A program made the position numbers and the translations under genes. The notes under the pieces are model-generated. The model was not told the DNA's origin. It saw only the letters and a program-made list of their open reading frames with translations, and did not search any database. Below, piece by piece: positions 1 through 6,217 of a stretch of DNA of 7,428 nt. Origin of the DNA: Bacteroidales bacterium UBA2716 (lineage in GTDB: Bacteria; Bacteroidota; Bacteroidia; Bacteroidales; UBA932); the NCBI GenBank assembly GCA_002354005.1, contig DEKS01000193.1:1-7428 (forward strand), written 5' to 3'. Position 1 is the first letter of the stretch. Each line of letters opens with the position of its first letter.

Positions 1-246
1 GCCTTACTGTGTTTTACCCTGCCGCACAAACCCGGTTCGCTGGCGCAAATCCTCACCATCCTCTCGTTCTACGAGATGAACCTCACCCGTATCCAGTCCC
101 TGCCCATCCCGGGCCGCGAGTGGCAGTATTTCTTTTATATCGACATTAAATTTGCAGACTATCTGCGTTATACACAAGCCCTGGCCGCCGTGCGTCCGCT
201 CATCGAGGACTTGGAGGTGCTGGGCGAATACAAAAGCGCCTTATGA
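1..246 (+). CDS. pheA: Prephenate dehydratase, C-terminal ACT domain (5'-truncated by window edge)
   Basis: Only the last 81 codons are present. They form an ACT regulatory domain: KPGSLAQIL at residues 10-18 of the fragment, then LTRIQSLPI and GREWQYFFYID. This is the layout of the phenylalanine-sensing domain at the end of prephenate dehydratases, which turn prephenate into phenylpyruvate. The canonical ESRP effector motif reads QSLP here (residues 32-35). The catalytic domain lies outside the window, so its integrity cannot be judged. The stop overlaps the next gene's start as ATGA (243-246), indicating translational coupling to the aminotransferase. The dehydratase call rests on the ACT domain plus the aromatic neighbours. 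Another ACT protein is possible but unlikely, because tyrA and a chorismate mutase follow. Confidence 0.87.
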   Translation, partial: ALLCFTLPHKPGSLAQILTILSFYEMNLTRIQSLPIPGREWQYFFYIDIKFADYLRYTQALAAVRPLIEDLEVLGEYKSAL

Positions 247-1454
247 TTATTGCCCCCGCAAACAGAACACTTTCCGTTAAGGAATATTATTTTTCCCGCA
301 AGAACCGGGAAATTGCCGCGCTCAACCGGAAACGGGCGGCGGAGGGACTGGACCCGGTGATAAACCTGGGCATCGGATCGCCGGACGGGTCGCCGTCCCC
401 GGAGGCCGTGGAGGCCCTCTGCAGCTGCGCCCGCAAAGACGGCATGCACGGCTATCAGAGCTATACCGGCATACCGGAACTCCGGCAGGCCATGGTCGAT
501 TGGTACCAAAAGTGGTACGGCGTGGCCTTGGACCCCGCCTCGGAAATCCAGCCGCTCGCCGGCTCCAAGGAGGGCATCCTCCTGCTGTCGCTGGCCTTCC
601 TTAATCCCGGCGACAAAGTGCTGGTGCCGGACCCCGGCTACCCTACATACACATCGGCCACCCGCATGTGCGAGGCAGAGCTGGTGAAATACAACCTCAC
701 GGAGGAAGGCGGATGGTATCCGGACTTTGCGGAGCTGGAAGGAATGGACCTTTCCGGTGTCAAGCTCATGTGGGTGAACTACCCCAACATGCCCACCGGC
801 GCCCCCGCCAGGCGGGATGTGTTCGAGAAACTGGTGGCCTTTGCCCGGAAGCACCGCATCCTGCTGGTGAACGACAATCCGTACTCCTTTGTGCTCAATG
901 AGCAGCTTTCCATCCTTTCGGTGCCCGGCGCCCGGGAGTGCTGCCTGGAAATGAATTCCCTGTCCAAGAGCCACAACATGGCCGGTTGGCGTGTAGGCAT
1001 GATTGTTGGTCAGGCCGATGTCATCAAGGAGCTTCTCAAAGTGAAAACCCAGATGGACTCCGGCATGTTCCGCGGCATCCAGGAGGCGGCCGTAAAGGCT
1101 CTTCAGGCGGGACCGGAGTGGTACGATGCCCTCAACGCGGAGTATCGCCGCCGCCAGGGGGTGGCCCGCCGCATCATGGATACCCTGGGCTGCACCTATG
1201 ACCCGACGGCCGGCGGGCTCTATGTCTGGGGCCGCATCCCGGAGATTCCCGGTCAGTTCGGGCAGACCGGCACTCCCGGCCCCGACCAGCTGTCTCCTGC
1301 GCAGCTGCTGTCGGACCGCATCCTCTACGAGGCCGGCGTGTTCCTCACCCCCGGTTTCATCTTCGGGAAGAACGGCAGCAACTACCTTCGCATCTCCCTG
1401 TGCGCCAATGTACCCACTTTGGAGCGCGCGCTGGAAAAGGTGCGTAAAGTATAA
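243..1454 (+). CDS. PLP-dependent class I/II aminotransferase, probably aromatic
   Basis: This 403-residue fold-type I aminotransferase is full length for the family. Visible landmarks are the cofactor phosphate loop AGSKEG (106-111), PNMPTG with Asn182, NDNPY with Asp211 and Tyr214, the Schiff-base lysine Lys242 in SLSKSHNMAGWR, phosphate-binding Arg250, and the substrate-carboxylate Arg383 in YLRIS. The N-terminus (VKEYYFSRKNREIAALN) resembles the LL-diaminopimelate aminotransferase-like branch. Its place between pheA and tyrA suggests it transaminates phenylpyruvate and 4-hydroxyphenylpyruvate to phenylalanine and tyrosine; this is inference from context, and the sequence does not fix the substrate. 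Prephenate or diaminopimelate-pathway substrates cannot be excluded. The ATG overlaps the pheA stop by four bases, which supports this start. It is cytoplasmic, with no signal peptide. Confidence 0.9.
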   Translation: MIIAPANRTLSVKEYYFSRKNREIAALNRKRAAEGLDPVINLGIGSPDGSPSPEAVEALCSCARKDGMHGYQSYTGIPELRQAMVDWYQKWYGVALDPASEIQPLAGSKEGILLLSLAFLNPGDKVLVPDPGYPTYTSATRMCEAELVKYNLTEEGGWYPDFAELEGMDLSGVKLMWVNYPNMPTGAPARRDVFEKLVAFARKHRILLVNDNPYSFVLNEQLSILSVPGARECCLEMNSLSKSHNMAGWRVGMIVGQADVIKELLKVKTQMDSGMFRGIQEAAVKALQAGPEWYDALNAEYRRRQGVARRIMDTLGCTYDPTAGGLYVWGRIPEIPGQFGQTGTPGPDQLSPAQLLSDRILYEAGVFLTPGFIFGKNGSNYLRISLCANVPTLERALEKVRKV

Positions 1455-1464
1455 AGGATTAAGA

Positions 1465-2346
1465 ATGAGCGACTTACATTATACAGTCGGAGTTATAGGC
1501 CTGGGCCTCATCGGCGGGTCCATGGCCCTGGACCTTAAGCGCCGCGGCTTTGCCCGCGAGGTGCTGGGCGTGGAGCGGGACCCCGTTGCGGCGGAGGCCG
1601 CCAAGACCATCGGCCTGGTAGACGAAGTGGTCCCGTACGAGGACTGCATCCGGAGGGCCGATATCGTGGTGGTGGCCGTGCCCGTGGGCGCCGCCGTGAA
1701 GCTGGTGCCGGATATCCTGAACCGCTTCGCCGCCATGGAGGAAAGGGCCTCTGTCCCGGAGAAGATCGTCATTGACGTGTGCTCCACCAAGAGCCAGATT
1801 TGCCGCGCGACGCAGTACCACCCGCTCCGGGGGCGGTTTGTGAGCACGCACCCCATGGCCGGCACAGAGTACTCCGGCCCCTGGGCCGCCCAGCCGGGCC
1901 TGTTCGACGGCCGCGCCTGCATCTTTGCCAATAGCGAGGAAAGCAGCCCCAAGGCCCTGAAGACTATTGAGCAGCTGTACGCGGTGCTCAACATGCGCCC
2001 CATCTACATGAACGCGGACCAGCACGACGTCCACACGGCTTACGTGTCCCATATCTCGCACGTGACCTCTTTCGCCCTGGCCCTCACGGTGCTGGACAAG
2101 GAAAAGGACGAGAAACACATCTTTGACCTGGCCTCCGGCGGCTTTTCTTCCACGGTGCGTCTGGCTAAGTCCAATGCCGATATGTGGGTGCCCATCCTGA
2201 GCCAGAACCACGACAACATCCTCCACGTGATGGATACCTATATAGGCAAGATGCAGCAGTTCCGCGACGCCATTGCCACCTATGACGAGGCCAAGATCCG
2301 GGAACTGATACAAGAAGCAAACCGAATAAAGAAGATTCTTCGCTAA
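1465..2346 (+). CDS. tyrA: Prephenate dehydrogenase
   Basis: The 293-residue product should oxidatively decarboxylate prephenate to 4-hydroxyphenylpyruvate for tyrosine synthesis. The N-terminal Rossmann domain opens with GLGLIGGS (12-19). Glu37 at the end of the second strand favours NAD over NADP. The catalytic half shows DVCSTK (Ser107), STHPMAG (His129), SHISH (Ser195, His199) and Arg232 in TVRLAKS. Spacing of His129, Ser195, His199 and Arg232 matches the Aquifex TyrA active site (His147, Ser213, His217, Arg250). There is no C-terminal ACT domain, so tyrosine feedback, if any, must act another way. Arogenate specificity cannot be ruled out. The frame is open upstream to 1126, but that part lies inside the aminotransferase gene. 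The ATG at 1465 gives the normal family N-terminus and has AAGGA six bases upstream, unusual in a phylum that mostly lacks Shine-Dalgarno sites. Confidence 0.94.
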   Translation: MSDLHYTVGVIGLGLIGGSMALDLKRRGFAREVLGVERDPVAAEAAKTIGLVDEVVPYEDCIRRADIVVVAVPVGAAVKLVPDILNRFAAMEERASVPEKIVIDVCSTKSQICRATQYHPLRGRFVSTHPMAGTEYSGPWAAQPGLFDGRACIFANSEESSPKALKTIEQLYAVLNMRPIYMNADQHDVHTAYVSHISHVTSFALALTVLDKEKDEKHIFDLASGGFSSTVRLAKSNADMWVPILSQNHDNILHVMDTYIGKMQQFRDAIATYDEAKIRELIQEANRIKKILR

Positions 2347-2352
2347 AAGACT

Positions 2353-3441
2353 ATGAATCACGAACTTGATATTATCCCGGGCTCGGAGTGGGGCTTTTTC
2401 ACCCTTCCGCGGCCCATGTGCATCGCCGGTCCCTGCAGTGCAGAGACCGAGGAGCAGGTGATGGAGACGGCCAAAGGGCTCCATGCGTTTGGCATCCACG
2501 TATATCGGGCCGGCATCTGGAAGCCCCGTACCCATCCGGGCTCCTTTGAAGGCGTGGGCACGCCCGGTCTCAAATGGCTGAGGAAGGTGAAGGAAACCTA
2601 CGGCATGAAGGTGTGCACGGAGGTGGCCACGGAAAAACACGTGCTGGAGTGCATCAAATACGGGGTGGACGTGATTTGGATCGGTGCCCGAACCAGCGCC
2701 AACCCCTTCCTCATGCAGGAGATTGCCGATGCCCTTTCCGGCACTGACATCCCCGTGCTGGTGAAGAATCCCGTGAACCCGGACCTGGACCTGTGGATTG
2801 GCGCCCTGGAGCGCCTGAACCGCGCCGGCATCCGGAAGCTGGGCGTCATTCACCGCGGCTTTTCCACATCGGCCCCTATCCCGTACCGCAACGACCCGGG
2901 CTGGAAGATTGCCATCGAGCTGCGCACCCGCTATCCGCAATTGGCGTTTTTTGCCGATCCGTCGCACATGGCGGGGGACCGGAAGTACCTCCTGGAACTC
3001 TCGCAGCGGGCCATGGACCTGGGCCTGGACGGCCTGATGGTGGAGAGCCATTGCACGCCGGACGCCGCCTGGTCCGACGCCAGGCAGCAGCTCACGCCTG
3101 CCTCCCTGCAGAACTTGCTGGAAAGCCTGGTCATCCGCGACAATACCTCTGACAATGAGGCGTATAAGGAGGGCATCGACGCCCTGCGTACGCGTATCGA
3201 CGTTATTGACGAGAACCTCCTCAAGCTCCTGAAGGACCGCATGGACGTGAGCCGCCGGATTGGCCAGTACAAGAAGGAGCACAATGTGGCCATCCTGCAG
3301 GCGGGCCGATGGGAGCAGGTGCTCTCCGACATGCTGGAGCGGGGCGCCCAGCTGGGGCTCTCCGAGGCCTCCATTCGTGCCATCATGACTGCCATCCACG
3401 ACGAAAGCGTGCGCGTGCAGAATGCAATTTTGGAATCGTAA
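2353..3441 (+). CDS. Bifunctional DAHP synthase (type I beta) / chorismate mutase (AroQ)
   Basis: The protein has 362 residues and two enzymes. Residues about 15-260 are a type I beta DAHP synthase, condensing phosphoenolpyruvate with erythrose 4-phosphate: IAGPCSAE (24-31), KPRT (57-60), GARTSANP (111-118), KNPVNPDL (138-145), HRGFS (167-171), DPSHMAGDR (202-210). Probable metal ligands are Cys28, His205, Glu231 and Asp242; the last three are spaced as in the Thermotoga enzyme. Residues about 270-362 are an AroQ chorismate mutase with Arg279, Arg296, Lys307, Arg319 and Gln356 aligned to E. coli Arg11, Arg28, Lys39, Arg51 and Gln88. E. coli Asp48 and Glu52 are replaced by Gln316 and Trp320. 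There is no N-terminal regulatory domain. A Prevotella homologue with this order is known to use the mutase domain for allosteric control, so prephenate feedback is likely. The ATG lies six bases after tyrA. Confidence 0.95.
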   Translation: MNHELDIIPGSEWGFFTLPRPMCIAGPCSAETEEQVMETAKGLHAFGIHVYRAGIWKPRTHPGSFEGVGTPGLKWLRKVKETYGMKVCTEVATEKHVLECIKYGVDVIWIGARTSANPFLMQEIADALSGTDIPVLVKNPVNPDLDLWIGALERLNRAGIRKLGVIHRGFSTSAPIPYRNDPGWKIAIELRTRYPQLAFFADPSHMAGDRKYLLELSQRAMDLGLDGLMVESHCTPDAAWSDARQQLTPASLQNLLESLVIRDNTSDNEAYKEGIDALRTRIDVIDENLLKLLKDRMDVSRRIGQYKKEHNVAILQAGRWEQVLSDMLERGAQLGLSEASIRAIMTAIHDESVRVQNAILES

Positions 3442-3453
3442 TAAACTGATACT

Positions 3454-4086
3454 ATGGATATTGTACTTGATTTATCTTTGCGCCTGCTGGCTGCGGCCGG
3501 TTTTGCTGCCCTTATCGGCTATGAACGGGAACTGCGCGCCAAGGGAGCCGGCATTCGCACGCACGTGCTGCTGGCATTGGGCGCGGCCCTGTTTATGATT
3601 GTCTCGCAATACGGCTTTGAGGGGGCCGATAAGTTTGACGCCTCGCGCGTGGCCGCCGGCGTTGTGGGCGGTCTGGGTTTCCTGGGCGGCGGTATCATCA
3701 TGAAAACCAAGAACCATGTGACCGGCCTAACCACCGCCGCCGGCCTGTGGGTGACGGGCGCCATCGGCATGGCCTGCGGCAGCGCCATGTATGTGCTCAC
3801 GGCCGTGTGCGTGGTGCTCACGCTCATATGCCTGGAACTGCTCAATTTCTATTCGGTCAAGCTGGGCGACAAGGAGTTCAGCGTACTGCTATCTTCCAGT
3901 GATGAAAAAGCGCTCACGGCGGCGTTGGTGCAGATGAAAAAACACATTAAGGGCTTCTCTCTGTCCCGGCACGACAGCCGTCACGTGGCACAGCTCACGC
4001 TCCGCTTTCCCAAGCGGCAGCATAATGTGGAGATTCTGAACTACCTGAGTGCTTTCCCGGGTGTGCAGCTGGACAACCTGGAGTAA
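3454..4086 (+). CDS. MgtC/SapB-family inner-membrane protein
   Basis: This 210-residue membrane protein has a hydrophobic N-terminal domain with about five predicted segments (roughly 5-22, 36-52, 66-84, 91-109 and 111-130). It carries the family signatures GYERELRAKGAGIRTH (22-37), SRVAAGVVGGLGFLGGG (64-80) and VTGLTTAAGLWVTGAIGMA (89-107). The soluble C-terminal part (about 141-210) is an ACT-like fold in many relatives. Salmonella MgtC aids growth in low magnesium and inside macrophages, and is reported to bind the F-type ATP synthase. Most family members outside pathogens have no known job, and none can be assigned here. The ATG follows the DAHP synthase stop by 12 bases without a Shine-Dalgarno site, so it is probably cotranscribed with the aromatic genes. 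The next 120 bases hold a second copy of an MgtC-like C-terminus. Confidence 0.9.
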   Translation: MDIVLDLSLRLLAAAGFAALIGYERELRAKGAGIRTHVLLALGAALFMIVSQYGFEGADKFDASRVAAGVVGGLGFLGGGIIMKTKNHVTGLTTAAGLWVTGAIGMACGSAMYVLTAVCVVLTLICLELLNFYSVKLGDKEFSVLLSSSDEKALTAALVQMKKHIKGFSLSRHDSRHVAQLTLRFPKRQHNVEILNYLSAFPGVQLDNLE

Positions 4087-4087
4087 T

Positions 4088-4207
4088 TTTTATAGCGCAG
4101 CCTGCTCCGCTGAACTGCTGCTTCGTGTCCCCAAGAAAGAGTATGGTGTGGAGCTGCTGTCCCAATTGAATTCCTACCCGAATGTAAAACTTGAAAGTCT
4201 GGAATAA
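4088..4207 (+). pseudogene. Relic: C-terminal end of a second, divergent MgtC-like gene
   Basis: Read from base 4088, this stretch is open for 39 codons and ends at TAA 4205-4207, three bases before the pfkA ATG. It has no start codon and lies one frame off the preceding mgtC-like gene. Its last 33 residues (from codon 4106, SAELLLRVPKK... to ...VKLESLE) align without gaps to residues 178-210 of the upstream protein (VAQLTLRFPKR... to ...VQLDNLE), with 15 identities by my count and a shared stop position. Hand counts give about 46% GC here against about 58% in the matching part of the intact gene. The two copies are therefore diverged and not a recent tandem duplication. I infer the 3' remnant of an older mgtC-like gene that once abutted pfkA and was replaced or truncated. 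Non-functional translation is likely. Confidence 0.75.
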
Positions 4208-4210
4208 ACT

Positions 4211-5200
4211 ATGGAAAGAAAACTTAAAACAATCGGAATCCTTACCTCCGGCGGCGATGCCCCCGGTATGAACGCGGCCATCCGTGCCGTTACCCGTACC
4301 GCCCGTTTCCACGACATGAACGTTGTCGGTATCATGCGTGGTTACCAGGGCCTTATAGAGAAGGAGTTTGTCAAGTTCACTTCTTCTTCCGTTTCCAATA
4401 CCATCCAGCGAGGAGGTACCATCCTCAAGACCGCCCGTTGCGGCGAGTTCATGACGCCGGAAGGACGCAAGAAGGCCTATGAGAATATGGTGGAGGCCGG
4501 GATTGACGCCCTGGTGGTTATCGGTGGCAACGGCTCCCTGACCGGAGCGCAGCTCTTTGCCCGGGAGTATGACATTCCCATTATCGGCCTGCCCGGTACC
4601 ATCGACAATGATTTGTATGGCACGGATTCGACCATCGGGTACGACAGCGCGTTGAACACCATTGTAGAGTGCGTGGACAAGATTCGCGATACCGCCAACA
4701 GCCATGACCGCATCTTCTTCATCGAGGTGATGGGCCGCGACGCCGGTTTCCTGGCGCAGAACAGTGCCATCGCTTCCGGTGCGGAGGCGGCCATTATCCC
4801 GGAAAGCGCCACCAACGTGGACCAGCTGGCGGAATTCATCGAGCGCGGCAAGCGCAAGAGCAAGAACAGCGCCATTGTGCTGGTGAGCGAGGCCCAGAAG
4901 AACGGGGTAGGCGGGGCCATGTACTATGCCGAACGTATCAAGAAGGAATATCCGCAGTTCGATGCCCGCGTGACCATCCTGGGCCACCTGCAGCGCGGCG
5001 GCAAGCCCACGGCCTACGACCGCATCCTGGCTTCCCGCATGGGATACGCCGCCATCGACGCCCTGCTGGAAGGCCAGCGCAACGTGATGATCGGCCTCAA
5101 GGACGACGAGATTGTCTACGTCCCCATCTCCAAGGCCGTCAAGATGGACAAGCCCATCAATCAGGAACTTATTTCCGTTCTGAACGTATTGTCGATGTAA
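4211..5200 (+). CDS. pfkA: 6-phosphofructokinase
   Basis: The 329-residue cytoplasmic enzyme phosphorylates fructose 6-phosphate to fructose 1,6-bisphosphate, the committed glycolytic step. Landmarks are ILTSGGDAPGMNAAIR (10-25), PGTIDND (128-134) with catalytic Asp132, Arg167, MGRDAG (174-179), Glu226, Arg253, and GHLQRGG (258-264) with His259. Gly108 follows the site that separates donors: Gly marks ATP-type enzymes and Asp marks pyrophosphate-type ones, so ATP is predicted. The residue before it is odd: the motif is GGNGS, with Asn107 where E. coli has Mg-binding Asp103. Everything else looks functional. Length is slightly above E. coli PfkA (320). The ATG lies three bases after the MgtC relic's stop, and no Shine-Dalgarno site or clear promoter is visible, so expression from the upstream transcript is possible. 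The 3' end overlaps the convergent lpxK gene by 32 bases. Confidence 0.95.
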   Translation: MERKLKTIGILTSGGDAPGMNAAIRAVTRTARFHDMNVVGIMRGYQGLIEKEFVKFTSSSVSNTIQRGGTILKTARCGEFMTPEGRKKAYENMVEAGIDALVVIGGNGSLTGAQLFAREYDIPIIGLPGTIDNDLYGTDSTIGYDSALNTIVECVDKIRDTANSHDRIFFIEVMGRDAGFLAQNSAIASGAEAAIIPESATNVDQLAEFIERGKRKSKNSAIVLVSEAQKNGVGGAMYYAERIKKEYPQFDARVTILGHLQRGGKPTAYDRILASRMGYAAIDALLEGQRNVMIGLKDDEIVYVPISKAVKMDKPINQELISVLNVLSM

Positions 5201-6179
5201 GCAGACGGCAGAAGGCCTCCTGCTCTTCCGGCGTAAGGAAGGCGGCTTCTACCGGAATGTAGAAGAGACGCTCGCGGATACTTTGGGGTACATTTTTGCA
5301 GTCCCGGAGCCGCTGGGCGTCTTTTTCCGTGGTAAACAAGCAAGACGTAGCGGAGGCCTGGATGGCGCGTGTGATGGTGCGCAGGTCCGCCTTGCTGTAG
5401 GCGTGGTGGTCCGGGAACTGCAGATGCTGGCCAATCTTATACGTATCTGACAGATAGCTTCTTAGCGGAGCATCGTTGGCAATGCCGGTGAGCACGGTGC
5501 ACTGCTTGGCGTACAGGTAATGCTTGTCCGCCTCCGGGAAAACGGGTAGGGGAGTGCTGTATTGCAGGGTGGTGAAGAAAAGGGGCTGCTCCGGGGGCAG
5601 ATGCAGGTCCTTGCGCCAGGCTTCCCGCTCCTGAGCGGAAAGTTCTGCCGGGCATTTGGTGACAATGACCATTTGCGCAGCTTTTAATCGGCCGGGAAGG
5701 TCCCTCAGGCGGCCCCAGGGGAGGAGCCGGTCCTTGAAAACGGGCCGATGGAAGTCCACCAGCACAAGGTTCAGCGTGGCGCGGAGGCGGCGATACTGGA
5801 AGGCATCGTCCAGGACGATGCAGGAGGCTTTGGCGGCGAGCTGCGCGCAGCCGTGCACGCGGTCTTTGTCCACGGCAACGGGTACCTCCGGGAACTTGTG
5901 GGCAATTTGCACGGGTTCGTCGCCGTAGAGGGCGGCGGAGCCGTCGGCCGGAACCTGCTGGAAGCCTTTCAGTTTGCGTTTGTAGCCCCTGGAGAGCACG
6001 GCCGGCTGCTTCCCGGCGACCAGTAGAAGGCGCAGCAGCAGCTCTACATGCGGCGTTTTGCCCGTTCCGCCAACGGTGATGTTGCCCACGCACACGGTGG
6101 GAACCGAGGCGGGAAAACTTTTTTTCCAGCCTTTATTGTAGAGTAAATGCCTTATTCTGAGTACCAGCCCGTAAATCAT
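5169..6179 (-). CDS. lpxK: Tetraacyldisaccharide 4'-kinase (lipid A synthesis)
   Basis: The 336-residue product should transfer the ATP gamma-phosphate to the 4' position of tetraacyldisaccharide 1-phosphate, giving lipid IVA at the inner membrane's cytoplasmic face. The short N-terminus (IYGLVLRIRHLLYNKGW) could be the usual membrane-associating helix. The P-loop is GNITVGGTGKTPHVE (32-46). Other LpxK signatures are LSRGYKRK (62-69), GDEPVQIA (86-93), VDKDRVHG (103-110), LDDAFQYRR (123-131), FPDHHAY (255-261) and TTEKDAQRL (283-291). The usual His after DDxFQ is Tyr129 here. The length is normal for the family. It lies 38 bases downstream of the dusB-like gene on the same strand, with its own possible promoter in that gap. 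Its last 32 bases run antisense to the end of pfkA. Confidence 0.95.
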   Translation of the reverse strand: MIYGLVLRIRHLLYNKGWKKSFPASVPTVCVGNITVGGTGKTPHVELLLRLLLVAGKQPAVLSRGYKRKLKGFQQVPADGSAALYGDEPVQIAHKFPEVPVAVDKDRVHGCAQLAAKASCIVLDDAFQYRRLRATLNLVLVDFHRPVFKDRLLPWGRLRDLPGRLKAAQMVIVTKCPAELSAQEREAWRKDLHLPPEQPLFFTTLQYSTPLPVFPEADKHYLYAKQCTVLTGIANDAPLRSYLSDTYKIGQHLQFPDHHAYSKADLRTITRAIQASATSCLFTTEKDAQRLRDCKNVPQSIRERLFYIPVEAAFLTPEEQEAFCRLLTSTIRSERK

Positions 6180-6206
6180 CGCAGCAAAGGATTATTTGTT
6201 AATTCG

Positions 6207-6214
6207 CAAATATA
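6207..6214 (-). promoter_or_regulatory. Possible Bacteroidetes -7 element for lpxK
   Basis: On the minus strand this reads TATATTTG, an exact match to TAnnTTTG, in the A/T-rich 38-base gap between the dusB-like stop and the lpxK ATG. It would start transcription about 25 bases before lpxK. No TTTG is found 19-20 bases upstream, where the sequence is the end of the dusB-like gene, so the call is weak. lpxK may instead be read from the dusB promoter, or from both. Confidence 0.35.
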
Positions 6215-6217
6215 TTT

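Noticed and set aside
1474..3399. A very long antisense open frame (about 640 codons) across tyrA and the DAHP synthase fusion
   Set aside because: It lies opposite two well-identified genes, its His/Gly/Val-rich product shows no family motif, and long antisense frames are common in GC-rich genes with strong codon bias. Other antisense frames at 168-974, 3995-4987 and 6428-7357 are rejected for the same reason.
3473..3480. TATCTTTG, an exact -7 element match, just inside the mgtC-like gene
   Set aside because: It lies 19 bases after the ATG, codes for conserved-looking N-terminal residues, and has no TTTG at 19-20 bases upstream. A single 6-base match is expected by chance in a window of this size.
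4070..4100. Programmed frameshift or readthrough joining the mgtC-like gene to the downstream relic
   Set aside because: The relic duplicates a C-terminus that the intact protein already has and carries less than one domain. The T-run after the stop is not a recognised slippery site before the stop, so a relic is simpler.
5246..5265. Perfect 7-base inverted repeat with a 6-base loop, 46 bases after the pfkA stop
   Set aside because: It has no T-run on either strand and lies within the lpxK coding sequence. A few such repeats are expected by chance in about 7.4 kb, so I do not call it a terminator.
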